From Polytrichum commune (Eukaryota > Streptophyta > Polytrichopsida > Polytrichales > Polytrichaceae), in contig OX485805.1 of the NCBI GenBank assembly GCA_950295325.1, positions 39,233,501 to 39,297,500 on the forward strand: a stretch of 64,000 nucleotides of DNA, read 5' to 3'. A program made the position numbers and the translations under genes. The notes beneath the pieces were generated by a model, which saw only the letters and a list, made by a program, of their open reading frames with translations, made no database searches and had not been told where the DNA came from. Position 1 is the stretch's first letter, and each line of letters opens with the position of its first letter. This document shows, one piece after another, positions 1 to 12,436 of the stretch.

Positions 1-3000
1 ATGTACATACATTCTCAATTACCACATATGACACCATAATCCATTGCAATCGCCTTTATTTATCTAAAATACGGGATAGCATTATGAAACAAAACTGGAA
101 CATGTAAAATGCAATTCAAACAATATCCTATTATTGGAAACTTGATAGAAGCTCTACAGTATCGTTACAATATCGCAACTCAAAGGTTCATGACATCTTC
201 CAAAGTTAGAGTGTGAAGCGATGGAAGGCCAAAGACTTCACCACCATTTGTATAAGTACCTAAGTTTACAAGTGCATATTTTCTTGTATCAGAGTTCCTT
301 GTATTTCTTCGAGAGTCTTAAGTAACCAATTTCTTCAAAGGTATATCAAGTAACCAAGTTCTTCAATTTCTTCAAAGGTTCTTCGATTTCTTCAAAAATT
401 TCTTCATTGATTGATCCGGTTGATCCAATTTAGAAACCTCGAGCTACAAGTAGAAGCCTCAATTTCTTGAATCGCAAGTAGAATCTCCAATATCCAAAAT
501 ATGCATAGAGTCTCAAGCATCAAGTAAATTCCGAAGGTAACATTTTGAGGTAGCAATTGAGACACTTCATGTAAAATGTGCAGGGCCAGATGAAATGCTA
601 TAGGGTCTTTAAGTCCTCTCTACATTTAGTGTGTTCAAAATCTATTTTGACCTTAATTATATATAATTCTTATATTTACTAAACATAATACAATAATTCA
701 TATTTCATTTAAGTTTAGCATATGTAAATCTACCATTATACTGCTAAAATCTAACTATTTTTCTACTATTTATTTTCCATGAACACACGTTGGTTTGAGT
801 AGTTTCTATTAACTACTTTTAAAAGTGTATGGATCTTCAAACTCCTTGGTCTTGGTAATTTCTCAAGATTGGAGAACTTTGCGGGATGTTAATGCTAAGC
901 GGGTTTAAGCGGCTTCTAAGACTCGGGGGTCTTCTTGAGTACAAGATGGGGGGTTTTGGCAGCTTTTGAGCATTCCCAATGTTATTCAAACATTCCCTTC
1001 ACGTTCATTTGGTTATTTCGAGTTCAAGTGCGACCCTGATCGTTCCCCTTATGAGAATTTCTTCTTCTCCAAGGCTTCTCATAGGCTGAAAGAAGCTATA
1101 TTTTATTTCCCTGCCTCTAAAGAGAGATGTTCTCATGCTCTATCCTTATTGAATTATGATTGTAAGATAGTACGGGGGTTTATTGTGGCAAATATCTTCT
1201 TAGTTATGTGTGGAGGCAATTGCTACTCCAATCGAAGTAACAACCCACAAGATTGGCTGGATGAGTGAAGTGCCCTAGTGCTACCAAACAATGACCTTCT
1301 ATATCTTATAATCATCCAAAAGCATCACATTTATCTGACCATTTTTTCATCCATGCAAACCACCCTAAGTTCGTCTAAAGCCCATCATTTAATCCATCAC
1401 AAAATCGTTCTTCATCCAACCTAAACTATCCTAACCACATCTAAATTCCATCCATCAAACCTAGTACATTCATCTACTAGATCATTCAAGAAAAATTAAC
1501 CTATTCACTTCATGGTCGTTTAATTGTTAATTGTCGGGATTAAATTCAGAGAATTTACTACAACCTAAAAACATTTTCAATGACCTAAGAACATTGTAAA
1601 ATAATTTAAGTCATTAATACATATTTTCCCCAATAATAATCTAAATTAGACTTGTGATTTACTTTTTGAGTGCTATTGACAAAGACTACTCAGAAAAAAT
1701 ACAAAAAATAATTCCAAAACCTTAGAAAAATTCCTACTAGAGTTGGACTACAACCAAACATTGCCGTAGTGACAATTTTTAGGCAAAATCTAAGAATATC
1801 CTAAATAATTCATTTGAGCTTGGAATTGGGCGTGTAAGGCATCGTTGGAAAGATATTCAGAAGTCAACTTCTCAAAAATTACTAACACTCCTAAAATCAT
1901 TTGAGAATTTACTGTAAATTTGCTACAGTAGGGGGTTGGCTTTAAAATACCTAACTTCCATCAATCTTCACACCGTCCATCCTTTGGTGGGGTGGCCGAC
2001 TGGTAAAAAAATTGAACGGGTAAAAGTATCCTTACAGGCAAAGATTATTGTACGAGTGACCTTTTGCCACCCTCTAAGTCAACACTTCAACAATTAAATC
2101 AATGTTAAAAAAAACTTAAGAACTAACCACTTACTCTATCTATATTTCTACCTCATGTTTTTAAGCCTAATACGCCGCAAATCATATGAATATCCATCAA
2201 TCCAACCAATAAAATCTAGAAATAGGCTAACGCTTGCAACCTTCAAATTCAAGAACATGCAGATCTACACAACAATTCTTTAACATGCTTTAATCAACAT
2301 AGTTCTTTACAAATTCTTTTAATCAACATTAACTTAGCTAGCATTTATACAACAAACGAAATGAAGTGGCCAAAAGGGGTGCAACCACACACATAGCAGA
2401 GTATGGATATTAGAGAGAACCCTAACTGAGAGAAAGATGAGAATAAGTTGGAGAAGACCATCCCTTCCAACTATAAAGCCTACTAGCTATAAATCCAGCC
2501 TGGAGTAAATTTACAGCCGCCTAAAATTACCTATCCTTCATCTACACTTTTGAATCTTGTAGATAAGTTTTATGAATTGGGTTCCGATTAAGAAAACCAC
2601 ACATGGAAGACTAAATAAGTGTCAGATTTTACATCTAGGTGTCATTAATAAGGTAATTGATAGGTCACATGACTTCAAAGTGAGTTTAAGTCATTAATCT
2701 TATGTGAGACAATCTTTTAAGTGAAATTTGGGGTTTATTAATTTAAGGATGGGGTAGTTAGGATCACTCAATGCAGTACATGCAATTGCTCAGTCTCTCC
2801 CTCACAACCATGTTTTAGCAGTTTACCTCTCTTTAATATGAATTTTCAAGGTAAGGAGTCACAGCTCAACAATAGTCTTTGAATGTTCCAAGGTCACCTA
2901 AAACCATGGTCAAGGGCACCTTGATTTTCATCTATGATTACTCCTTTATCAAATACCAATTTAATGGATCATGAATTTCTGTAGTTCAACCCCACGGGTT

Positions 3001-5789
3001 GTTCAGTTCATTACCTTTATCACGTTTAATGAGGCAGTGGGACCATCGTCCATACTTGTTCAAACCATGTAACATTCCTACGAGTATACCAGGGCTATAG
3101 GCCACACCATAGGTTAGTATTGTTCCATACACTATTGCATTTAGTTCCCTTCTTATTTCAAGTTCATTAAGTAACTTCGTTCATTTCCACTCCACTTTAT
3201 ACATAGTTTGATTAAATAACAACACCATAATTTTTACTTAGTATAATTAAAAAATGAAGTATGGAAATTGACAAAAGTCTAGTTACAAGTAACGTAAACC
3301 AAGTATCTGACTCTAAGCGTCCGAACAATTCCTGATCATAGTCTAAATCGCAAAGACCATAGTCTTATTATCAATCACAAGTTCAAAGTATCAAGTTTCA
3401 TAGGGTAGGCCAAAGGCATAGTAACCAACCATAGTCAAAATAACAAACCATAGTCCAAATGTACTCATAAGAATGGGGTGAGCCTTACCTTATAAGCTTG
3501 CCTTTCTGCCCACGCCCAAACGATATGGGATTAAGTTTCAGCACCTTCCTAAGTTGGCTCATCCTCTTAGTGATTGTTTACCCTCCTTTATTTTTTCCCC
3601 TCACTTTTTGCTTGGGAATCGTCGTGTTACTCATTCACTTGATTTAACCAGGGACTAAATTTATGCCTTCATCTTTCTGATAACATCTTCATCTCAAGGT
3701 GGAGTGTCCCTTGACGATATCTGAGAGATATTGGATCATTGTGTATGTAGGAAGGAATCACATGTGGTTCAATTAAAGGGAATAGAAACTAACTCTAGAA
3801 ATCATGAACATGAGTTATTTGAACCCCCATGATTGCAATAATTATTATTGTTTTACGTCTCATTAAGATCTACATTCCAAGGGTTATTCATCTCAACAGC
3901 AATAATGATGAGAGACGTGCTTGACTTACTCTCCCATTGAATGAATTGGAGTTATTCTAAACGAATTCAAGTCATGGTAAAACTTAGCTACCGCTCACCA
4001 TCCTTTTTATTTATGCGTGAAATTGATTAGTAACTACATTACATCCCAACTCCATCCACAAGGTTCATGAATTACACCCACACCCACAATCAGGTGTAGG
4101 TTCACTTGTTCCTCATATTATTGTCCTAACATTAAACCATAATCTTTGGTGAATCGCGGGATCATAAACTTACGAGTGAAGATATCCATGGATTTGCTAA
4201 TTCTTCCCCCTTCCCACACATGATACCAAAGGTCTCATAAGTTCATGTTACGATTTAACCACCAATCTCTATGGATTCTTTCAATTCCCTCATGCTTACA
4301 ACACTCACGGTAATTCCAAGAGCATTGTGGAATTAAAATTGATTCGGGGCCACGGTTTTCACATCCCTTCTCTTAAAGGAACACTAAACATTCTTCTCAA
4401 GAATGTGACACTCATGAGCACTCATGGCATCCTTAAGTTATTGAATCATACATGACTTAAGTTATGTGTCCTCAATTTGAACGGTTCACACAAAGGCGCT
4501 AACACAGTCTATGGTCACCGATTCCTCATGGAATACTTCATAATTATAATATTCAATGTTCACGGGTTGAAACTCATGTTATAATTTATTTTCCTTGTGC
4601 AATTAAAATATTTCCTTCATCCTTTCACATGATTCCATAATTTCAGTTTTAATTTTTTCTCACACATGAACACTATTTATAACTTGAACCATTTTCACTC
4701 GCAAGAATTCTTCCTTGGCCCTTTCATAGGATTTAGAAACTAACACACTCACACACACACACACACATCCTTTCAATAAATTATGTAAAAGATACCGTTC
4801 ATCAATTTGAGCATTCCACAACAACAAATCAAATCTCCTTACCCTTTGTTCATCACAAATCTCGAACAACAATCGGAAATGGAAGCTTGGGCATCAATTG
4901 GCTGTAGCGGAGATCAAACCATCTTAGCCGTACAACGGGCCAGTTACCAATTGATATAATAAGATACTACGTAAGGTTAATTGGCCATGATTAGTAAGCC
5001 AATTTGGACTAGTAGGTTATAAAGAGGACAAGTAAACATTAGTGAAACTATTAGGAAACTAGTAAGTCACATAGCAAACCACTTAGGATTAGTGGACTTC
5101 AAGATGGCAAGTAACCGTCTAGGCCACATAGGTAAGGCAAACGAAGGTGGAAGTAAATAAGGGCCAAGAAATGATTTCTTGGTTAGCCTTAGGAATCTTC
5201 CCATACCTAGATAATATATAGGTAGATTTTAGGCTATAATCTACTACATCTTGAATGTAAAAGAAGATGAGGATTATATGAGCTCTTTCCGAGGATGTCC
5301 GGAAGAGCTATCTACATTTTCTTAGAGAAATTAAAGATATGATAAATTAAGAGGATGACACATGTTAGGCACCTTCTCTCACTATATATAGAATTAGGAT
5401 TAGCGTTAGAATACCTTACCTTATTCACTTTGATAGGCTATATGAGAGCTAGGTCCTTTGTATCCTTTATCATTTTGGAATATACGAGCTTCAAGTTCAA
5501 CCTTCTTCATAGTTGTTCAAGGTGGAGGCAAAGTAAAGTTTTAGCTTAGACATAGTTAAGTTGAGTGATGATGAATGCAACTTGAGATGTCCTATATCAA
5601 CTCACATGAGGTGAGATATTACATAAGTTAGAGCGAGGTAGCTTATGTAGCAAAACGATTTGGAAAATTTAACATAGAAATTGAGAGACAATTATAAGGA
5701 GTGGCTTATGGAGTCAAATATTTGATGGGGAAATTGGATACCCACATGAGGTGAGAATAGACACAAGAGTGAATATGAATTACGTCGAG
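1..5789. other. Gene-poor AT-rich stretch, nothing recognised
   Basis: I see no recognisable gene here. The longest open frame of note is 966-1268 on the plus strand (100 codons). It matches no family I know, shows no clear splice partners, and is probably chance or retroelement-derived. The stretch at about 3,300-3,480 repeats short phrases around 'accatagtc', which suggests decayed repeat DNA. The right part merges into the LTR that follows, whose left boundary I cannot fix. Confidence 0.5.
4743..4768. repeat. (CA)n microsatellite
   Basis: An almost pure run of CA dinucleotides, about 13 units with one interruption, lies in unannotated sequence. A minus-strand open frame crosses it but shows no other coding sign. 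Confidence 0.9.
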
Positions 5790-7242
5790 GTGATTATTAC
5801 AAAAATAAGTGAGATTTGAAGGGCTCTAAGCGCGAGTGTCAACAATTGAAATTGAGAGATTATAGATGTGAGAAGATTGGTTGATACACAAGGCAACTAT
5901 AAAGAGTAAGAGAAAGAGAGGTGATGAATGCAAATATTGTATGCGGACAACTATTGCATGAAAACTAACCTGCACATAATTCTTCTCATCCTTCTTATCT
6001 CATAATTCTCTTAAATATAAGAAAGTTGCTTGGTAATTGATAATTTGAAAGAACCCCATGATCAAATCATTTCAATTACAAGTATATTATTATTCTACAA
6101 TATAAGCGGCTATCACTAAGTATCAATGAACTCTATATACCTTACAATATCTAAGAGGTTAATGAATCATAACTTGAATGTTTTTGGAATATAATACAGG
6201 AAGTTATGAACAAGGAATGAAGTGCGATGAGTTCTTTATTCACTTTCATTTGACTACATGACGATATTACTTTAACCATTGATCGGTTATGTTATGACTA
6301 TGTTAAAAATAGAATACAATCGATTATGTCATATATGCTAAAAGTAGAATGTGTTTAATTACATTTGTGACTGAGATATATTATTATTGTGCTAAAAATA
6401 GACTACATATGAGATAGTGGCGAATCCATAATTGGTTGTGAGATTGACAATTCGAGAAATAGAAAGAAGAAAGAGTATCGGAAAGAAGCGCAAAATGGTT
6501 ACTTGGCCGTTTGAAGAAGGACACTTTGACACTTGTAGGAGGTTGTTTAGTTACATTGAAGACGGTCACTTGGCCACTTAAGGAAGATTATTTGGATACT
6601 TGAAGAAAGTTACGTGTGACTTGGATACTTGTCACTTGAAGAAAAAGGTACTTGTTACTTGATACTCGGCGACTTAAAGAAACTTACGACCATTTGGATA
6701 CTCGAAGAAATTTCATTAAGAGACTGCACTAAAAATAAATTGTAATACATATTATTGAGGAACCAAAGGACACACGACGAGAAGAGGATTATTATAAGAG
6801 GAATGACTAAGTTGAGTTAATAACTCAAGGATGCCTCCTCAAGAGTTGATAAGAAAATGGAAGATTAGTAAAGGCATCACTACACATATGAAGAGGAAAT
6901 CTCCTTTACATGGGAAGAGAGTATCTAACAATCACTTTATTATTGTTAAAATACTATCCACACATGCTTCAACGGAAAGAAGTTCCAGTAATGGAAACTA
7001 ACAATTAGGAGACTAAAGATAAGACTTGCAAGAGAGGAAAAAATCTTAGAACGAAAGGTAACTTGGCCTCATTGAAGACAGTTACTTAGCTACTTACCGA
7101 ATGTAAAAGAAAGGACAAATGCGAGACGATAATAATGCACGACAAGGAAATTAGGTAGTTAGGTCATCATAATTTGGACGATGCTTTAAGTCACTACGAT
7201 ACGGTCAATCCTAGGAACAATCGGAGGTGGTTGAGCTTTACA
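5790..7242 (+). repeat. LTR copy A of a Ty3/gypsy family
   Basis: This stretch aligns by eye, with many substitutions and indels, to about 22,530-25,078. Shared blocks include one beginning 'catttcaatta' (6,066 and 23,523), the phrase 'gttgataagaaaatgg' (about 6,845 and 24,121), and a final block with 'gtcatcataat' and 'gtcactacgata' (7,161-7,232 and 25,001-25,070). It ends in CA at 7242, directly before a primer-binding-like segment and the gag-pol region, so it is best read as the 5' LTR. The left boundary is not resolved and may lie upstream. Short tandem phrases of the type 'acttggatacttg' occur at about 6,560-6,720 and again near 7,060. Confidence 0.7.
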
Positions 7243-7266
7243 TTTTGACAACCATGCTGGGGACTT
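7243..7266 (+). other. Probable tRNA primer-binding region
   Basis: Immediately after the LTR comes 'accatgctggggactt'. It resembles the '...ctccgctggggactt' segment that follows the 5' LTR in non-chromoviral plant Ty3/gypsy elements. It marks the start of the internal region. The priming tRNA was not determined. Confidence 0.5.
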
Positions 7267-7327
7267 CAAAGTGACTAAAAGAAAAGAAAAGATTATGGTG
7301 ATTAGAGAATGAAGAGAAGTTTCAACC

Positions 7328-7790
7328 ATGAGTGAACAAGCTAGACGCAACGCCAAAGAAACCTACGGACAACTTCAACGAGAGATTGAAAGAGAAGAGA
7401 AGGAAATCACATTAAATCCGTTTTGGCCGTGGGAACATCCGGCATATAGCAACAACAACAACAACAATCATCGAACATGGGCGAGTGCGAGCAAATTCCA
7501 ATCTCTAGTGAAAAATATGAATAGAGTATATAGTGAACAAGCTTGGAAAGAATTTGAAGAGAAGAAGATTAGTTTTACTTATAGCTCGGAGTTTGAACAA
7601 AGACTAAAAGAGCTACCGGAAGGGTTACAAGCAATTCTAATTGCTAAAGGGTGGAACGAAGGAAAAGACACCTTGTGGGAGTGCATGCCTGGAACGACAA
7701 AACAAACCTGATACCACTACAACCAAGAAGGATTCCTTTACGACCTATAATATGAAAAAATCATGATTCCTATGTACGAAGGGAGTGATG
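7328..7790 (+). pseudogene. Retrotransposon accessory domain, copy 1
   Basis: An open frame of 127 codons, readable in frame past one stop to about 7,790, precedes gag. I do not recognise the domain. It is clearly related to the next one (7922-8341). Both have an aromatic WxWExPxY-like stretch, then RTW, a spaced W..F, F.Y.S..E.R, LPE.LQ..I, K.WN.G, and a tail of the form HY.QE..LY.L. Copy 1 also holds a run of six Asn codons. Known Ty3/gypsy elements of plants do not, to my knowledge, carry such a repeat before gag; it could be an extended gag N-terminus or a captured sequence. It starts 85 bases after the LTR end. Confidence 0.6.
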
Positions 7791-7921
7791 GAGATTAGTC
7801 TAGAATGACCGTGGATGGAGTACTACGGATAACAAATAGAGAAGCAATAGATGGAAAATGTTTCATAGGACCGAGGAATATATCCTAGTAAGATCAAGAG
7901 ATCCAATGAACGATTGAAGAG

Positions 7922-8341
7922 TTGAACTTGAAAGGTTTATTCGTACAAGTAGATTATGAAGACGAGATCGTGATCACCAAGGAGGCGGATCATTGGCTAT
8001 GGGAATTTCCTAAGTATGACAAAGAAACTCACACCGAGAGAACGTGGCGAAACACCTATAGATTTTTAGAATTGATGGTGTCTATGAAAAAAGTATACAA
8101 AGTAAGAACGTGGCGACAATTCAAAGAGAGAACCATAGGATTTAGATATAGATCAAAATTGGAGAAGAGAATTTTTGAGCTACCGGAAGAACTACAAATC
8201 AAGATTGTTTCAAAGCTTTGGAATAGCGGACAAAATGGAATGGGGATTTTTGATCAAGGAGCCACTCAAGATCGAGGATTTCACTATGAACAAGAAAGCC
8301 TACTCTACAACTTGTACTTTGAAAAAGTCACGGTGTCATGA
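7922..8341 (+). pseudogene. Retrotransposon accessory domain, copy 2
   Basis: This open frame of about 139 codons is the second tandem copy of the unrecognised domain. Conserved positions with copy 1 include WxWExPxY, RTW, the W..F pair, F.Y.S..E.R, LPE.LQ, K.WN.G and HYEQESLLYNLYFEK, where copy 1 reads HYNQEGFLYDL. The centres of the copies are roughly 600 bases apart. The linker reads in frame with copy 1 except for a few stops. The sequence is charged and has no signal peptide or membrane segment, which suits a cytosolic particle protein. Function unknown. Confidence 0.6.
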
Positions 8342-8530
8342 TACGGAGGTATAAGAGAAATATAAGAAGGAAGACAACTATTCTTCGGCCAAGGTTAATG
8401 CATGTTGAAGATTCGAGTTAGATTAGATTAGAAATTCCAAGTATATAGCGAACGAATGATTAGTAAGGTGCGTCAAGGTGACAGTGCAGGGAAGCCGGCC
8501 TAAGAACCATCTATACTATCAAATCTAGTA

Positions 8531-10660
8531 GTGTTAATGTACAAGGAAGAAGAGAACTCCGAGAAAGGAAGTAGATCACCACCCACAAAGAGGGAAGAAG
8601 AAGCCGAGAGAAGGCACGTACAACGAATGCAACATGGCGTGAATTCCGAAACCGATGAAGAAAGAGTTGAAAGACAAAGAAAAGAAAGAGATGAGAGGTA
8701 TCGAAGACGAGTTAGTCAAAGGACGACAAACCAATCACGTGGGAGAACAACGTCACCTCCAACCATAGTGGAAAGAGACCATCATACTAGAAGTAGAAGT
8801 GAGGGAGGAGAAGGCGAAGTGGAGGAATATTCCTTGAGCAATTAAACGAAGAACAAGAAAGACTCCGGCAAGAGAACTTAGATGTTTCGGAAGACGAATA
8901 TTTAGTATAGGATACGCCATTAGAATCTTACAAATTGAAGAAAACCAAAAGGACAACGTATACCACGAACGAAGAAATTATAAGTGGAGAAACAAGTCAA
9001 GAGATCTCCACCGAAGAGAGTAACAATCGAACAAAAGAAAAGGGTGAGAACATTAAGGACACTAAAAGAGACTTACAAAATTTGGACTAAGTCCACCCGC
9101 AAACCCTGGAGTTATAATGATGTCGGGAGGTGGAGGACTAGGAGCAATGGCTCGTACAAGTAAAGTGCCACTTCCTAGTTACAAAGGGAAAAACGACCTT
9201 GATATTTATTTATAGGAGTTCAACAATGTATGCACGGCAAACCAAGAGGCGGCCGACCCTGTTAAACTCTAGTTGTTTCCGGTTACTCTCAAGAAGAAGG
9301 CCCTGGAGTGGTATACTCAATTTCCACCTGGACATTTTGCAACATGGGATGAAATGAGAGTAGCTTTTGTTCAACGATTCCGAACCAAGAAGTCGGAAGG
9401 AGAGATAATTGAAAGTTTATCACACGTAAAACAAAAGAAGGATGAAACCGTGGAAGAGTTCTTTGAAAGAGTCATGATCGCGGCTTCAAAGATCGACCCG
9501 GATCCGGATGAACAATTCAAGAAAACTTGGTTCTTAAATGGGCTTAGAAAAGAACTAGCCAAATATGTGGCCCTACTACCCAGTGACGACCTAGCCATGG
9601 CAAAAACATCAGCTTGTAAGGTGGAAATAGGCGTACTCAAGAAAGAAAGAATGAGAGACGAAAGCGATACGGAGGAGAGTAACGAAGAATCGGATGACGA
9701 TAGAAAGAAGAAGAAGAAGAAAACAAAGGGAAAAAAATTTGATACTAAGGAGTAGATTAAGGCTCTAAGAGAAGAGTTAGAAGGAATTGCCCTAGGAGAT
9801 CGGCGATATCGAACAGGGGTAGTGTGCCGAAGATACCGAAACCCCGGACACTATGTACAAGAGTGTCAAATGAAGCAATGTACTAATTGCAATAGCCTCA
9901 CTCACAACACCAATGAATGTGTGTATGAGAGGCATGAAGCTCGACGACCGAGAGAAAGAAAATATGGAGTTAACCAAATACAACCTCAGTTGAACAACAA
10001 CGGAAAGAGAGAATCCCCTAAGAGGAGAGATTTGGAGGATGTGCGTCTGAGACCCCCTCCAACATTAGAGTATAGGAGGGAAGAGAGACCCCCATTCTAA
10101 GAAAACGATTCTTTCTAACTCTTCTCTTAGAGCCTTAATCCTATGCGGGAGGCCCCTATCGGGGAAATTAATATCGCAGGGAAGAAAGACCCTACAATGG
10201 CCAATACTATAAGACTAATGAAGGCTATAGAAATGATTATAGGAGGGATGCGCCATACCCCTATCACGGCCAAGATTACCGGAGAGAAGATGGATACCTC
10301 TACTGAGGAGGACCTAAGGGGCCTATTGACCACATGCAACCTAAATATCCCCGACATATGATGGATAATACTAATACCAAGGCAACGCCGACAACCAGGT
10401 ATTCTGGCTTACCACGGCGGGAAGGCAACACTGATGAGTGTTACTATTGTAATCAGAAAGGGCATAGGAAGCCAGAATGCCAACTCCTTATAAGACATCA
10501 ACAAGAAATGGGAAGATATCCCAACAACAACACAAAGCCCATCGTAGGAGCAAATGTAGTCATCCCCAAAGGAGGCATAACACCCTATACTGCATCATGG
10601 GATATAGTGATCAGTACAGGGCCAACAAGCTCGTATTCATGCCGGTATTAGATACCGGCG
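8531..10660 (+). pseudogene. gag polyprotein relic with three zinc knuckles
   Basis: The N-terminal part (8531-8845) is rich in Arg, Glu and Ser. A retrotransposon gag domain follows: the frame from about 9,115 through 9273-9755 contains LEWYTQFPP, then W.E....F..RF and a spaced L..V.Q...ETVEEF, as in plant gag. Stops at the start of that block and at 9,753 break it. A basic run of Lys then leads to the nucleocapsid. Knuckle 1 (near 9,823) has the C-x3-x-x4-H-x4-C spacing but Tyr replaces the second Cys. Knuckle 2 (about 9,880) is an intact CX2CX4HX4C. Knuckle 3 (about 10,437, another frame) is also intact. The protein would coat element RNA in virus-like particles. It is dead in this copy. 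Confidence 0.8.
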
Positions 10661-10700
10661 TTATTTTTTTTTTTTTCTAGTCACCCCCGAGGTATGAGTA

Positions 10701-11072
10701 GTGACTAGAGCCCAAAAGGCGGCAAGGGAACAAGGAGAGAAGAATGATGATAAAGATGACTCGGGAAGTGATAGCACATCCAATAGTAGTGGTAGTGATA
10801 CGGATTCCAAAAACAAAGATGAAGATAGTAGCAATGTAGGTAGTGATGAAGAGCTCCCGAGTGAAGGAGGAAATAAAGAAGCAAGGAAAGAGGATAGACA
10901 ACTAGGCAAGGACCTAATCAAAGAGAGTGAGTGGCAAAGAGAAAGGCAAATACACCGGGAGGTGAGCCAAGCCGTCCGAGAGACGCAAAGGGAAGAGGGC
11001 GGAGCTCTCCCAACGCCAGAGGAGTTTGTACCTTTGTACCATCAACCAACTGAAAAGAAAACTAAGGATTAA
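10701..11072 (+). pseudogene. Acidic linker between gag and protease
   Basis: The open frame of 123 codons is dominated by Asp, Glu, Ser and Lys and then by Arg and Gln. It has no domain I know. It lies between the gag zinc knuckles and the protease, where plant Ty3/gypsy polyproteins often have a disordered spacer. A run of 15 T residues at about 10,663-10,677 separates it from gag and may mark slippage or a decayed junction. Confidence 0.5.
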
Positions 11073-11123
11073 GGAGAGCCGACAAAGGCTAAAAGCAAGA
11101 GCGGCATAGAGAAGGCCGTAAGA

Positions 11124-12424
11124 ATGGATAAGGTTATTAGGGAAGTGTTCAAGCAAACAAAGGCCAACATCTCCGTAGGGCAACTATTAGAGATAGCCCC
11201 TTACTGTAGAAAAAGAATTATGGCCGCATTACAAAAGGAAGAAGAGGAGAGTGTGGTGGGCTCCCCTCATTCCTATCATGTGAAAGCTCAAGACTGTGAT
11301 GAAGAGATGCTGATGATTACGGTGGTCACGAAGAATAGGAGAGTACCGAACGTATTAATAGATGGAGGATTAGGAGTCAATATTATGACAAATGCGTTAA
11401 GGAAGAAATTGGGCCACACTAATATAAAGGCGGCCCCATTTACAATCAAGATGGCGGACCAACGAAAAGTGGTACTAGTAGGCTTGATTATAAACCTGAA
11501 GATAGATGTAGGAGTGTGAAGAAGATGTTGACCTTTACAGTGATAGATTTACCACCAACAGACAATGATTATGAGATGATGCTAGGAAGAACATGGTTAA
11601 AACAAACTCAAGCAAAGCATGATTGGGGCACTAATAAAATTACCCTCCAAGATGGAAAAGAAGAAGTAATTGTGAATGTGCAACGGACTCCGGCGGTACC
11701 AACCTCCAAGAGGGCGTTGGCATGGGAAGACTACGATTGGGAAGTAGGATTATCTGATGAAGAAGAGGCTACGGTATACAAAGCCTTCCCGGAACTCCAA
11801 CCCATAGCGAAGGTAGATCTATTTGGACTCAAGGAGTTGTATGAGGCAGGATGCCATGTCATAACTCCAATTGAAGAGTCAAATGAACAAATGGATACCC
11901 CTGAACGAGAAGAGAACAACAAAATGGCCAAAGGTAGACCTAGGAAAAACCGAGAGGTGGCCAAGAATCCTAGACCCTTGAAGATGTCCAAGAAAGAAGA
12001 AGCGGTTATGGAAGAGAAACCAATATACCCCGCTCAATTCTATAAAGCAAAAGAAGGAGAAATTGTCATAGATAGGACTCCGGCTTTGGAAGCCGTGAAA
12101 GGAAAGCAAATTGCGGGATGGACGATTGAAGATGATGAGATGATCAAGGAAATTAACCTAGGGACCGAAGAAGAACCGAAGATGGTAAGAATAGGAAAAG
12201 ATATAGAGGAAAAACATGAAAAGAAGTTGATAGAGCTCCTAAAGAACTATAAGGATGCGTTCGCATGGACGTACGAAGATATGAAGGGAATACCCCCGCA
12301 CATTTGTGAACATAAGATAGAAATTGAGCTCGATGCCAAACCCGTCAAGCAAAGTAGATACCGGATGAATCCAACCTACATGGCTCAAGTAAAAGAAGAA
12401 ATCGACAAGTTGGTAAAGACATGA
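11124..12424 (+). pseudogene. Aspartic protease and linker to RT
   Basis: The first frame (11124-11519) carries a retropepsin-like core: the hydrophobic VLIDGG followed by GVNIM, with MADQRK further on. The active-site triplet is DGG instead of DTG or DSG; related plant elements show D-G-G too, so this may be family-typical. The second frame (11516-12424) overlaps by four bases. It begins with the second half of the protease fold (MLGRTWL), then a long charged linker, and ends with the start of the RT domain (HKIEIELDAKPVKQSRYRMN). The stop at 12,422 separates it from the rest of RT. Confidence 0.8.
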
Positions 12425-12436
12425 TTTATATATCCG

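Noticed and set aside
10127..10361. Plus and minus frames of about 75 codons in the gag region
   Set aside because: Both are shadows of the decayed gag; the true frame is broken between zinc knuckles 2 and 3.
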